A DNA stretch of 64,000 bases from positions 1,226,001 through 1,290,000 of the forward strand of contig NZ_CP026095.1 of assembly GCF_004006295.1 (NCBI RefSeq), in the 5' to 3' direction. A program made the position numbers and the translations under genes. The stretch's first letter is position 1. Each line of letters starts with the position of its first letter. Below are positions 8,624-18,308 of the stretch, in pieces. The notes beneath the pieces are model-generated. The model was given only the letters and a program-made list of their open reading frames with translations, was not told the DNA's origin and made no database searches. The stretch is from Peribacillus asahii. Lineage in GTDB: Bacteria; Bacillota; Bacilli; Bacillales; DSM-1321.

Positions 8624-10614
8624 TGCTGCTTCCCAAAAAGTGAATATATTAATGGTAGACGATCATCCTGAAAATCTACTAGCATTGGAAGCTGTACTCT
8701 CGTCTCCGAATTATAACTTAGTTTGTGCGACATCAGGGAAAGAAGCGTTGAAATGTTTGCTAAAACAAGAGTTTGCAGTGATTTTACTAGATGTACAATG
8801 TACAGATGCCTGGATTAAATGGATTTGAAACAGCTAAGCTAATACGTGCGAGAGCAAAAACCAAACAAACTCCGATTATTTTTATTACAGCGATTAGTCA
8901 AGATCGTGAACATGTTGAACGTGGTTATTCCGTTGGAGCTATTGATTATATTTTTAAGCCATTTCAGCCTGAAATATTAAAATCAAAAATAGAAAAATTT
9001 GTTGAAATGCACGAAAAATATGAAGAAGAGATTAGTAAGAGTGAATGGCAACGTTCAGTCGAACTAAAGGAAGTTAACCAAAGATTAAATCGGACAACTT
9101 TGGATTTGCGCCGAACAGAAGCATTAACGAAAGTAATTGGTGAAACGCTAATTGATACGATTGTTACCTTTGATGATCAAGAGCGTATATTATCAGTGAA
9201 TCCTGCTGTAAAAAGGATGTTTGGCTATCAGCCTGAGGAATTAATAGAACAGAATGTTTCCAAGCTCTTTCTACAAATGATAGGAAAGAATGGAGAGAGG
9301 TCCTCGGATTTCTTGTCTTTAATTAAACAAGGGGTTGGAAAAGTAATCGAATCAGTTGCTTTACGTAAGGATAAAAGTGATTTTCCTGTAGATATCCAAA
9401 TTGGAGAGACTGAAATAGAGGGCAGGCACATATTCGTTTGCGCTATCCGTGATGTTACGGAAAGAAAACAGATAGAGGAAGTTAAAAAGCAACAGTTTGC
9501 TAATCTCGAACATATTGTAGAAAAACGTACAATTGAACTTCTATTAGCTAATGAAAAGCTGCAACAAGAAATTGAGGAGAGAAAAAAGATTGCGGACAAC
9601 CTTTTTGTTTCACAAGAACGGTTTCGGAAAATATTTGAGTCTAGCCCTAACTTAATGGCGATTATTTCACAAGAAAATGGAACCTATATGGATGTAAATG
9701 CAAGTTGGGTAACATTCACTGGTTATAGCTATGAGGAGTTACAAAATCAAAAAATTAATTTACAAGATTTTATTGAAGAAGCGGGTGGTCATTCCATCGA
9801 TTTAGAGCAACCTATTCGTAACATGAAAATTCAATATAAGACAAACAGGGGGGAAATGCGTGCCGGATTATTATCATCAGAAATGATTCATATCGAACCG
9901 GAGCCTTGTATTCTTTTTGTATTGACAGATATTACGGAAAGGGTTCTTTTAGAGAAGGAGATGGCTCGATTAGACCATTTGAATTTAATTGGAGAGATGG
10001 CAGCGGGAATTGCTCACGAAATTCGAAATCCAATGACTACAGTTTACGGGTTTTTACAAGTAGCAAGGGGCAGAGAGGTATCAAAAGAGGTTATTGATCT
10101 CATGTTAGATGAATTAAATCGAGCTAACTCTATTATTACTGAATTTCTAAATTTAGCTAAAAATAAAGTTAGTGATAAACAAATGAAAAATTTAAATACG
10201 ATTATTAAAGCTTTATTTCCACTTATTCAAGCAGAAGCAATGCGTGCTAGTAAACAAGTAGACCTTGATTTAAGTGAATGTCCGGACATATCAATTGATG
10301 AAAAGGAAATTCGTCAATTTATATTAAATATGGCTTTGAATGGGCTGGATGCTATGTCTTCTGGAGGGAAACTTACGATAAAAACGTATGCAGAAGAACA
10401 GGCAGTCATTTTAGAAATAAAAGATCAAGGAGCGGGCATAAGTCCGGAAATATTAGAAAAAATAGGGACTCCTTTCTTTACTACGAAGGAGAAGGGAACA
10501 GGGTTAGGCTTAGCCATTTGTTATAGTGTAGCCGAGCGACATCAAGCAGAGATTGATATCGAAACAGGAGATAAGGGGACGACGTTTTCCATCCGATTTA
10601 AAGCAAATCATTGA
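8565..10614 (+). pseudogene. Receiver-PAS-PAS-histidine kinase, frameshifted in the receiver
   Basis: The first part (ATG 8565; GTG 8640 also possible) encodes the receiver up to ILLDVQ, including the acidic pocket MVDDHP and the phospho-acceptor Asp, then leaves frame and stops at 8828. The second frame, open from 8791, resumes exactly at [13 protein letters not shown] and encodes the rest of the receiver (IFITA, IFKPF), a coiled segment, two PAS domains, a HisKA box (AAGIAHEIRNPMTT) and HATPase motifs (DQGAGIS, GTGLGLAIC). Removing one copy of a 7-bp tandem duplication at 8791-8804 restores a single frame. The kinase half could still be made from ATG 8791 or from within, but without its phosphorylatable Asp. 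Confidence 0.85.
8791..8804 (+). repeat. 7-bp tandem duplication causing frameshift
   Basis: ATGTACA occurs twice in immediate succession. With one copy the receiver reads through as LLDVQMPG; with two copies the frame shifts and stops 24 bases later at TGA 8826-8828. A perfect direct repeat of this size can contract by replication slippage. Confidence 0.9.
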
Positions 10615-10668
10615 TAAATGTTTATGTCAGGAGCATATTTTCATTTAGGAAGAAGAAAGGGGGATTAC

Positions 10669-11622
10669 ATGTTTAATAGGCATAAACGATTTCTTCTTCC
10701 GATTTTGGTGATTTCTGTGATTGCAATTGTTTTTATATATAAACAATTCGAAGAAGAAAAGCCGGAAGTAGTGGTAGTTTTACAGAATTTAGACCTTGAT
10801 TACTGGGAATTTATTAAGGCAGGGGCAGAAAAGGGATTTGAAGACCTGGGCATAAACGGTAAAGTGGTTGCACCTGAAACTGAGACTGTTGAAGCTCAGA
10901 GAGAGATGTTAAAGAGTGTTCTTAAAGAAAATCCAGATGTATTGATTGTTTCTCCGGTTTATTCAGCTGATAGTATTAATTCGGAATTAGAAAAGTTCGT
11001 CAAAAAGGATATCCCTGTATTATTCATATATGCGGATGATACTTGGGAACATAAGACGGCTTATATCGGTACGAATAACTTTTCTTTAGGAGAAAAAGCC
11101 GGAATATTACTGGCCTCACAGCTGCAGCCTGGAGATAAGGTGGCTCTTCTTGGTGGAAAACAACGGATTGTTGAAGGGGAACGGATAAGAGGAGCTAAAG
11201 ATAGTTTAGAGGCTGTGAAGCTCGAAATTGTGACAGAAAAAAAAGGATTACCAGATGATAATCCTAAAGTAGTTAGAGAGGAAATAGAAAGTATTTTACG
11301 AGAGCATCCCGACCTTAAAGGTGTAGTTGCCTCAACGGATTATATTGCACTTCCTGTGTTAAAGGTACTTCAGGAAAAGGGAATGCAAATGCCTGTTATA
11401 GGAGCAAGCGGAATTCCTGAGATGCTTAAGTTAGTAGAAGGAGGAACATTGTCTAGTGCAGTAGCGCAAAACCCTTATGATATGGGGTATATAAGCGTCC
11501 AAACCGCATTAAAAGTAACAAAGGGGGAACGGGTCAATCACTTCCTTGATAGTGGCGTAGATATTATCACAAAAGGGAATGCGAAGGATAGACTTCATCT
11601 CTTAAATAGTGTGCTGAAGTAA
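10669..11622 (+). CDS. Membrane-anchored periplasmic-binding-protein-like sensor (sugar-binding fold)
   Basis: 317 residues from ATG 10669, preceded by AAAGGGGGA; the upstream in-frame ATG 10618 lacks a ribosome site. A single N-terminal hydrophobic helix (about residues 8-25, no lipobox cysteine) leads into a type I periplasmic-binding fold of the ribose-binding class: VVVVLQNLDLDYW, DVLIVSPVYS, ALLGGK, GVVASTDYIALPVL and YDMGYISVQTA. It is not next to ABC transporter genes but directly follows the kinase locus, so it is more likely a ligand-sensing partner of the hybrid kinase than a transport component. That role is inferred. A strong terminator closes the operon after it. Confidence 0.82.
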   Translation: MFNRHKRFLLPILVISVIAIVFIYKQFEEEKPEVVVVLQNLDLDYWEFIKAGAEKGFEDLGINGKVVAPETETVEAQREMLKSVLKENPDVLIVSPVYSADSINSELEKFVKKDIPVLFIYADDTWEHKTAYIGTNNFSLGEKAGILLASQLQPGDKVALLGGKQRIVEGERIRGAKDSLEAVKLEIVTEKKGLPDDNPKVVREEIESILREHPDLKGVVASTDYIALPVLKVLQEKGMQMPVIGASGIPEMLKLVEGGTLSSAVAQNPYDMGYISVQTALKVTKGERVNHFLDSGVDIITKGNAKDRLHLLNSVLK

Positions 11623-11646
11623 AGATTCTCACGGAGTATTTATATT

Positions 11647-11689
11647 AAAAAGCCTAAACTCTTTGTAGTACAAGGGATTTAGGCTTTTT
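11647..11689 (+). terminator. Terminator closing the signalling operon
   Basis: Perfect 12-bp arms AAAAAGCCTAAA and TTTAGGCTTTTT around a 19-base loop, ending in a T run. The A-rich upstream arm means it could also act in the opposite direction. Confidence 0.85.
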
Positions 11690-11854
11690 AATTATGTACA
11701 TAAAAGAGTATCTCTAAAATAGATTAAGGTACTATATCAGATTCTTATATTTCTTTTGTTGTGGATAAGAAGAAGGTTAAGGAACATTTCAATTCATACT
11801 TAATATATTTCAGTAAAATTATGGGATTTCAGTATATTAATCCTAATTTTTCAG

Positions 11855-12316
11855 TTATTTTTTCGTTTTTAAATTTCCTAATATAATTTTTATAAATAAG
11901 CCAACGCCTATACCAGGAATCACAGATAAGATAGATAAAAAAAGAGGACCTAATAAAACCCCAAATATTTTTAAACTCGAGGAATAGATTAATCCTATAG
12001 TCATGAAATAAGCACTAAAAACAAGTGGGAGAAAAGAATAAGGGGATTTCCCACCTCCAGCATCCCGATAAGCATCCCATATGGCAAACATATAAATACA
12101 TGGATAAAACATCAACCATTGATAATTAGTTTGCTCAATAGCTGATTGAATATCACCTTGAAAGCTATAAATAATCACTTGGTTCAAATTTGATTGTAGG
12201 TTAATTAAAACTTCTAATATGATAAAAAGTAGTCCTTTGAAAAACTTTCCGTTTAAAATTTGTCCAAATCCAGGTAATGCAATACTCCAAAGAACTTTCT
12301 CAATTCGTTCTTCCAT
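11855..12316 (-). CDS. Small polytopic membrane protein, TM2/DUF5683-like, unknown function
   Basis: About 153 residues. The start MEERIEKV is preferred over an ATG two codons earlier because the ribosome site GTGAAGG would be too close to the first. The N-terminal segment SIALPGFGQILNGKFFKGLLFI resembles the glycine-rich turn of TM2-type proteins. At least four hydrophobic segments follow, and the C-terminus is basic. The short distance (42 bp) to the upstream DUF3231 gene on the same strand suggests one operon. I do not recognise a specific function. Confidence 0.7.
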   Translation of the reverse strand: MEERIEKVLWSIALPGFGQILNGKFFKGLLFIILEVLINLQSNLNQVIIYSFQGDIQSAIEQTNYQWLMFYPCIYMFAIWDAYRDAGGGKSPYSFLPLVFSAYFMTIGLIYSSSLKIFGVLLGPLFLSILSVIPGIGVGLFIKIILGNLKTKK

Positions 12317-12358
12317 TGACATTCCTTCACTTCCTATTGGTTAACCAATCAATAAATT

Positions 12359-13381
12359 TTAACTATGTTGGTTCTTATTTTTTGCAAGTTGTTCTTTATC
12401 CAGCGTTCCAGGTGGCTGTTCGAGCCATTCGTTACTAATCATTATGTCAGCGCCATCTTTCGCATATTGACCGATTTCAAGTGATAAACGTTCATAATTC
12501 ATGGCTAAATCGCTTCGCTGACTTGCAGCAGCTGCTGTTGCATAGTTTCCTATACCAGCTGCACTCAAGAATGACATAAGAAACATTGTTAATTTATCTG
12601 AAAAAGGCGGCGTTGTTGAATCGGTAATAGATAAGTCTGACGGCATGGGTGATTGTATATCGTTATTTATTAATGCTTTTGTAAAGATTTGAACGTGTTT
12701 GTTTGAAATATCTTTTCCTCTTAACATCCATTTTTGAATATTTTCTCTTGATGATGTTTGGGCAAAACTTAACGCAATTTTTGATCCCATGAGGTTGGTT
12801 TTAATATTCATATATAAATAAGCTATTTCTACTGCATTCAGCGGTCTTTTGTCAGTAAACGGATTTAATCCGCTTAAATATTTTTTGCTGTCTACAAAGT
12901 CTGATTTAGTTGGATAAGCAATATAGGGTGGTCTAACAAACAATCCTTTTGAAAGGGATACATCCGCACCCATATCGTATAAGTTAGATGCTTGCGTAAG
13001 GCATTCCAGAAAATATGCTCTTATATCTTTTCTAGCACTCATTGAAACAAAGCCACCGTATGTAACTAAGCTTAATCTGGATAAATGACCGATAAAATCC
13101 AGCATAAATGAATCAGTATATAGACGAGGGGCATCCATATTTATATCCTCACTTGTAAATCCTGTCGGTAATGGCAGTTGTTCTTCTTGATACAAGTGGG
13201 TAAGTTTTTCGATATGGGAAGATGAAAGGTCATAAGCAAATTGGATAATAGAACGGATTTCTTGATCCTCTACATCTTTTAGAAAATAACCTAAAATACA
13301 TTTGGACATACTATCGTTCATGTATGCAGTCCAAATACAAGCGATTTCAGCCGAGGTTAGTCGAGCATGATGTTCAGTCAT
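12359..13381 (-). CDS. DUF3231 family protein (tandem four-helix bundle)
   Basis: 340 residues starting at ATG 13381 (MTEHHARLTSAE), with GGAGG nine bases upstream; an in-frame ATG 33 bases earlier lacks a ribosome site. The protein has two similar halves, each opening with a segment of the type LTSAEIACIWTAYMNDSMSKCIL or LNAVEIAYLYMNIKTNLMGSKI, as in the DUF3231 family found in spore formers and related to ferritin-like helical bundles. No biochemical role is established to my knowledge. A central hydrophobic patch (MFLMSFLSAAGIGNYATAAA) is typical of the family's second half. Confidence 0.82.
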   Translation of the reverse strand: MTEHHARLTSAEIACIWTAYMNDSMSKCILGYFLKDVEDQEIRSIIQFAYDLSSSHIEKLTHLYQEEQLPLPTGFTSEDINMDAPRLYTDSFMLDFIGHLSRLSLVTYGGFVSMSARKDIRAYFLECLTQASNLYDMGADVSLSKGLFVRPPYIAYPTKSDFVDSKKYLSGLNPFTDKRPLNAVEIAYLYMNIKTNLMGSKIALSFAQTSSRENIQKWMLRGKDISNKHVQIFTKALINNDIQSPMPSDLSITDSTTPPFSDKLTMFLMSFLSAAGIGNYATAAAASQRSDLAMNYERLSLEIGQYAKDGADIMISNEWLEQPPGTLDKEQLAKNKNQHS

Positions 13382-14039
13382 AATTAGTTGCCTCCAAAAA
13401 TAGTTTAACCTCATTTTTAATTATTCTTTACAATCAACCATATAATATGACAGAGGCTTAAAGAAAAAAATGTTCCTTTATTAGTGTTGCATAAATAGTT
13501 CCACAGTTTTCCGTTTAATTAGTCAGTCTGTTTAGGGACAAAAGTTCAATACCTAATCATAGGTGGCTTTATCTAGTTGGGCTTTATTTATCATTAGATC
13601 TAGGAGACGACAACAATTTGTTTGTTAAGGAACGGCTTTTCTTTCAATTTTCCGGAGCCAGATATAACGTTGGTTTCTAAAATGTAGCCCTTAAATAAGG
13701 GCTAGTTTGTAAAGTTTTTTATGTAATCTTCTCCATAGGAAAGTCCTTTATCCATGATAAAGGACTTTTTCTATGCCGAAAATTAGGAAGCTGAATATGT
13801 ATACTATTTGAAATAATTAATTGGTGGAGTACTAGTAATTTTATATAAATAGCTACGAATGAAACATCCTTAATGCTTCCTCTTGCGCTACCGTGTGTCT
13901 GATTGAAGTTCTGGTCTGTGTATGCTGAGCTATTGAAACTAGAAATCATTCATTATTTGTAGGATTCAAATGTAACTTATTAGATTAAGAGCGGTTACCA
14001 ACTTCATCATACGTGAATAAAGGAATAATTTACTTTTAC
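13382..14039. other. Gene-free stretch with two strong hairpins
   Basis: No convincing gene. It holds the hairpin AGCCCTT-AAAT-AAGGGCT (13687-13704) and, downstream, a true terminator at 13740-13770. Since the flanking genes are divergent (DUF3231 leftward, ger rightward), these hairpins are not needed by either and may mark an unannotated rightward transcript. A 76-codon minus-strand frame at 13719-13949 has no ribosome site and overlaps the terminator; I do not call it. Confidence 0.5.
13740..13770 (+). terminator. Orphan terminator
   Basis: Perfect arms AAAGTCCTTTA and TAAAGGACTTT around a seven-base loop, followed by TT and a C. It is the end of a transcript arising somewhere between about 13430 and 13740, where no protein gene is seen. 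Confidence 0.7.
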
Positions 14040-14069
14040 ATGGACAAAGTAAAAAAAGGTGGTGGTACC

Positions 14070-15740
14070 GTGGTTTTATTTTTTAAGCAAAAGAAAAAGA
14101 ATGGTCAAATCATCTCCAAAAAGACTCCCAGTTCAATAGTAGAAGAACACTCTAAAAATAAAATTTCTAGTTCTCTTGATGAAACCGTTCATTTTATGAA
14201 AGGACTACTTGGAGATAGCAATGATTTTGTGATAAAGCATTTTAAGGTATTTGGTCAATTTCGCGCGGTGATGTTTTATTTTTCAGACTTAACGGATCAA
14301 ACTGTAATTAATAACGATATATTAAAACCGTTAATGTATATACCTAATCACTTGCTGCAAAGGAAAATTGTCCTGAATGATTTAAAAGATGTCATTATTA
14401 ACGAAACGCTTTATCACAGTCAAGCTAAGCTCAATGACTGTCTTAATCGTTTAGTTGATTTTGTTTTACGCGGGGAAACCGTTATTGCAATTGAGGGCAT
14501 AGCAGAAGGGATTCATATTGGAACCCGTAAACTAGAAAAACGGGCAGTTAATCAACCTGAAACCGAGCAGGCGATTATGGGGCCGCGTGAAGGATTTATT
14601 GAAAATATTGCAACTAATCTTGCTTTATTGCGCTATCGACTTCCCACCCCCGACTTTTGCGTGAAAAAAATGGAGATAGGACGCCTTACCAAATCAAAAG
14701 TTGCTATCTGTTATATAAAAGGAATTGCGGACAACAAGGTCATCAACGAAGTGGAGAAACGACTTTCTGAAATTGATATTGACGTCATTATGGATGCAGG
14801 TTACTTAGAACAATTCATTGAAGATAATCCATTTTCTCCGTTCCCGCAAGTTCACAGCACAGAAAGACCAGACAAAGCAGTTGCTAACTTAGCAGAAGGA
14901 AGAGTCGCTATTTTAGTGGACGGTTCTCCGTTTGCTTTAATGGTCCCCGTGGTTTTCAGCCAGTTTTATCAAACGGTGGAAGACTATTCAACTAGATTTT
15001 TAATGGGGAGTTTTGTGAGACTTTCGCGTATGCTGGCACTCGTATTTTCACTTGTTTTTCCCTCCCTTTACGTTTCGTTCATTTCTTTTAATCCTGAACT
15101 GCTGCCAACAGAGTTTGCCGTTGCTGTTGCAGGAGGACGAGCTGGTATTCCTTTTCCAGCTGTGGTTGAAGTATTAGTCATAGAAGTAGCTATGGAAGTA
15201 CTGCGCGAAGCAACCGTTCGACTGCCGAAACAAGTAGGGGGCGCCTTATCGATTGTTGGGGTACTTGTCATTGGTGAAGCAGCTGTGAATGCAGGCTTGG
15301 CAAGTCCGATTACAGTTGTGGTGATTGCATTAACAACCATTGGTTCTTTTGCAACTCCGGCTTATGTGGCTGCTTTTGCACTCAGAATGCTCCGATTTCC
15401 CATTATCATATTAGCAGGAATCTTCGGTTTGTACGGAGTTGTTATAGGGATTATTTTTATATTCAACCATATGCTTTCGTTAAAATCATTCGGAGTTCCG
15501 TATATGGCCCCTGTTTCTCCTGAAAACTACCAAGGAATGAAAGATGTCGTAATTAGAAGTCCACTATGGTGGATGCCGAAAAGACCGACTTTTCTCCATC
15601 AAGAAAATGTTGCTAGATTAAGGGAGGAAAGGAACAAAGCATTAGAGCATAATAAAGTCGGAAACGATCAGCGGGAGGAAGGTACAAGTGGAGGACCCAA
15701 GAGAAATCACAACTCTTCAAGCAGCGACAATCTTAATTAG
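14070..15740 (+). CDS. Spore germinant receptor subunit A (GerAA family)
   Basis: About 556 residues from GTG 14070, preceded by AAAGGTGGTGG; ATG 14040 upstream is an alternative without a ribosome site. The soluble N-terminal half carries the family segments REGFIENIATNLALLRYRL and STERPDKAVANLAEGR, then ILVDGSPFALMVP leads into five or six membrane helices (VRLPKQVGGALSIVGVLVIG is diagnostic). GerA proteins form the core of nutrient receptors in the inner spore membrane. The tail is hydrophilic and Ser/Asn-rich. It overlaps the B gene by 53 bp. A possible sigma-G -10 (CATCATA near 14006) is visible but its -35 is weak. Confidence 0.93.
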   Translation: MVLFFKQKKKNGQIISKKTPSSIVEEHSKNKISSSLDETVHFMKGLLGDSNDFVIKHFKVFGQFRAVMFYFSDLTDQTVINNDILKPLMYIPNHLLQRKIVLNDLKDVIINETLYHSQAKLNDCLNRLVDFVLRGETVIAIEGIAEGIHIGTRKLEKRAVNQPETEQAIMGPREGFIENIATNLALLRYRLPTPDFCVKKMEIGRLTKSKVAICYIKGIADNKVINEVEKRLSEIDIDVIMDAGYLEQFIEDNPFSPFPQVHSTERPDKAVANLAEGRVAILVDGSPFALMVPVVFSQFYQTVEDYSTRFLMGSFVRLSRMLALVFSLVFPSLYVSFISFNPELLPTEFAVAVAGGRAGIPFPAVVEVLVIEVAMEVLREATVRLPKQVGGALSIVGVLVIGEAAVNAGLASPITVVVIALTTIGSFATPAYVAAFALRMLRFPIIILAGIFGLYGVVIGIIFIFNHMLSLKSFGVPYMAPVSPENYQGMKDVVIRSPLWWMPKRPTFLHQENVARLREERNKALEHNKVGNDQREEGTSGGPKRNHNSSSSDNLN

Positions 15741-16797
15741 TACGATTATTGGGGTTGGAGTTTTACCTTTGCCGCTGTTTGCTGTAAGGGCAGGGGAAAC
15801 AGGAGCTCCGCTTGTTACGCTGTTCGGTACTGGGATAGCAGCAATTGGACTATTTATTATTACAAAGCTGGGTATTCGTCATCCTAATAAAACCATTATT
15901 ACTTACAGTGAAGAGATTCTTGGAAAATGGCTGGGGAAATTTTGTAGTATATTCGTTATTATCTTTTTTACTATTTTAACAGCTCTCACTGCACGTGAAT
16001 TTGGTACGGTTGTCACGACGAGTGTATTGATTGAAACACCGCTAGATGTAACGGTCATTGTTATGCTTGTATTAGCGGCAATTAGTGCACGAAATAATAT
16101 AAATGTGTTTGCCTATATACACAATTTCTACCTTCCTATAATATTGGCTCCGGTTTTAATCGTTGTGGCCGTTTCTTTAAAAAATGCTAATATTCTTTAT
16201 TTGCGTCCCCTCGTTGGGAGTGGTTTTAATGAGATGTTTTTTGGAGCATTAACCGTTGCTGCTTTGTTTCAAGGTTCATTCGTTATGACATTGATTATTC
16301 CAGCTATGAAGCAGCCGAAAAAAGCGATGAAGGCAAGTATATGGGCAATCCTTATATCTGGAGGCTTATATTTACTGCTTGTTATCGCAACTGTGGCAGT
16401 CTTTGGTACGGAAGAAATTAAACAACTTTTTTGGCCCACATTAGAACTTGCGAGAACAACTTCCCTCCCAGGGAATATTTTACAACGTTTAGATGTTGTT
16501 TTTTTATCTGTATGGGTTACGGCTGTATTTACAACTATATTTGCGAGTTATTATTTGACGATTTATTCGATTAAGCAGTTTTTTCGTTTACAGGATCATA
16601 AGATGCTGTCCTACTTTATTCTTCCATTTGTCTATATATTGGCTATGCTGCCAGAAGGTATTTTTCAAATGTATGAAATTATTCGATACGTAGGAAGAAT
16701 CGGACTTAGTATTACGATTCTTTATCCACTGTTTTTATTTATTCTTGATGTATTAAAAAGTAAGAGGAGGAAACATAGTGAGTCAAAACAGATATAA
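15688..16797 (+). CDS. Spore germinant receptor subunit B (GerAB family, APC-type)
   Basis: 369 residues starting at GTG 15688 with GGGAGGAAGG upstream, inside the 3' end of the A gene. About ten membrane helices with the amino-acid/polyamine/organocation fold. The N-terminal TLQAATILISTIIGVGVLPLP contains the unwound GxG segment of helix 1 that lines the ligand pocket in GerAB proteins. In this receptor class the B subunit binds the germinant, usually an amino acid. The ligand cannot be named. It overlaps the C gene by 20 bp, so translation of A, B and C is coupled. Confidence 0.93.
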   Translation: MEDPREITTLQAATILISTIIGVGVLPLPLFAVRAGETGAPLVTLFGTGIAAIGLFIITKLGIRHPNKTIITYSEEILGKWLGKFCSIFVIIFFTILTALTAREFGTVVTTSVLIETPLDVTVIVMLVLAAISARNNINVFAYIHNFYLPIILAPVLIVVAVSLKNANILYLRPLVGSGFNEMFFGALTVAALFQGSFVMTLIIPAMKQPKKAMKASIWAILISGGLYLLLVIATVAVFGTEEIKQLFWPTLELARTTSLPGNILQRLDVVFLSVWVTAVFTTIFASYYLTIYSIKQFFRLQDHKMLSYFILPFVYILAMLPEGIFQMYEIIRYVGRIGLSITILYPLFLFILDVLKSKRRKHSESKQI

Positions 16798-17995
16798 AGC
16801 GAAGCAAATATTCCTTTTGATTTTCTTAGTTCCCCTTCTTACTGGTTGTTGGGATAGTAGAGAAATTGAGCAGAGGTCTACCATATTAGCAATCGGCATA
16901 GATAAAGCTGGTCCAGGTGCAGAAGAACGGGAAGCAGAAGTAAGTCACAGGAAAGGAGATATATCGATACCAGAAGAGCATATGATAGAAATTACCGTTC
17001 AAATAGCGATACCTGGGCGGATTCCATTGGGACCACAAGTAGGTGCTGGAGAAAAAAAACCGGTATTGGTCGTGTCTGTTGTTGGACATACAATTGAAGA
17101 TGCCATATACAATCTTCAACAAGAAATAGCGGATGAAATATTTTTAGGACACTTAAGATTGATTGTATTGAGCGAGGAAGTGGCAAAAGAAGGAGTGAAA
17201 CGTTTTAATGATTACTTGAGACGCAATCCGGAAATTCGAAGAACAGCTTCCATTGTTGTGTCAAAAGAAAAAGCTTCAAAGTATATGGAGGTAAGTCCAG
17301 AGCTAGAACGTGTTCCCTCACTTTACTTGGCAGAAATGGTTGACAGTTTAGTTGACTTAGGGAAATTTCCTGAAAGTTTCATTGGTAAATTTTGGAGCAC
17401 TTTCTCGAGTAAAGGGCAGGATGGATACCTTCCATATTTTCAAATTAAGGAAAAAAAAACCATACAAATTAATGGTCTAGCGTACTTTCAAGGGGATAAA
17501 ATGGTGGGAAAGACAAGACCGCAGGAGATTGGCTCATTTATGGCTGGAATAGGTGCAGAAAAGGGAGGGTACCCCATTTTTACTGACATTCCCGGTAACA
17601 AAGAAATAGCATTAGTCCAAGCAGTCAAACGAAAAACAAAAATAAAAGCAAGTTTAAAAAATGGTAAGCCCCATATTTTGGTGAAAGTTCGCTACGAAGG
17701 TAAAGTTTCGGAAAAGGAAAGCCCGAATGTTAAGATAAAAAAAGAGGAAGATATTCGAGCTCTTGAAAGAGGGTTTTCAAATACTTCGCAAAAGTCATTG
17801 AGTGATTTAATTGCTAAAACACAAAAAGCAAAGTCTGATATTTTTGGGTTTGGCGAGTATTTCCGAGGGAAGTTTCCTGAATATTGGAAACAGAACGTTA
17901 AAACAGAAGAAGATTGGCGGAATATTTATGAGAATCTTTCCTATGATGTAGAAGTAGATACTTATATTCGTCACAGCGGCATGAAAGATAAATAA
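16778..17995 (+). CDS. Spore germinant receptor subunit C (GerAC lipoprotein)
   Basis: 405 residues from GTG 16778, behind AGAGGAGGAAA. The signal peptide ends in the lipobox LLTGC with Cys24 for lipidation, followed by the family hallmark WDSREIEQRSTILAIGIDKA. The remainder is the three-domain GerAC ectodomain, which ends with FGFGEYFRGKFPEYWK. These lipoproteins sit on the outer face of the spore inner membrane and are needed for receptor function. A charged insert at residues about 47-68 (EEREAEVSHRKGDISIPEE) lengthens the first domain compared with the second C protein in this window. Confidence 0.92.
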   Translation: MSQNRYKAKQIFLLIFLVPLLTGCWDSREIEQRSTILAIGIDKAGPGAEEREAEVSHRKGDISIPEEHMIEITVQIAIPGRIPLGPQVGAGEKKPVLVVSVVGHTIEDAIYNLQQEIADEIFLGHLRLIVLSEEVAKEGVKRFNDYLRRNPEIRRTASIVVSKEKASKYMEVSPELERVPSLYLAEMVDSLVDLGKFPESFIGKFWSTFSSKGQDGYLPYFQIKEKKTIQINGLAYFQGDKMVGKTRPQEIGSFMAGIGAEKGGYPIFTDIPGNKEIALVQAVKRKTKIKASLKNGKPHILVKVRYEGKVSEKESPNVKIKKEEDIRALERGFSNTSQKSLSDLIAKTQKAKSDIFGFGEYFRGKFPEYWKQNVKTEEDWRNIYENLSYDVEVDTYIRHSGMKDK

Positions 17996-18020
17996 CGTGC
18001 TATGAAAGGAAGCAGTGTTT

Positions 18021-18224
18021 ATGGACGATATCCGTTCAATTAACTATTTGATTAGCATTTTGTTGGTGACAGGGCTTTTGCTTTTGCTGACAGATGTAAA
18101 AGCCTATAAAAATGCAGGTTTAAAAAAAGAAAGAAAAGTTACGCTCATACTAGGTTGGACCCATCTTTCATTAAGCATTATTTTAACGCTGACAGCTTGG
18201 GTTTATCGGACTTGGATCTGGTAA
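18021..18224 (+). CDS. Small two-helix germinant-receptor D-type protein
   Basis: About 67 residues, two membrane helices (roughly residues 8-24 and 43-62) joined by a basic loop (KAYKNAGLKKERK). ATG 18021 is spaced ten bases from AAAGGA; GTG 18015 is an alternative. Small two-helix D subunits encoded last in ger operons are known from several Bacillus species, where they modulate receptor output. It lies 25 bp after the C gene, before a hairpin, and the second ger operon here ends with an analogous protein, which supports the assignment. Confidence 0.72.
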   Translation: MDDIRSINYLISILLVTGLLLLLTDVKAYKNAGLKKERKVTLILGWTHLSLSIILTLTAWVYRTWIW

Positions 18225-18227
18225 AGA

Positions 18228-18261
18228 ACCAATAGCGAACAGCAAAAGGTTCGCTATTGGT
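18228..18261 (+). terminator. Hairpin ending the first ger operon
   Basis: Perfect 13-bp arms ACCAATAGCGAAC and GTTCGCTATTGGT around an eight-base loop. The T run after it is poor, but it stands between the operon and a convergent chemoreceptor gene and is the only candidate. Confidence 0.6.
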
Positions 18262-18308
18262 AGTTAAGGATATCTTTTAGATAATTAAAGGTACCGTCTT
18301 TCAGTGAC

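Noticed and set aside
13719..13949. 76-codon minus-strand frame between DUF3231 and ger genes
   Set aside because: No ribosome site, covers a clear terminator hairpin, and the product has no recognisable pattern.
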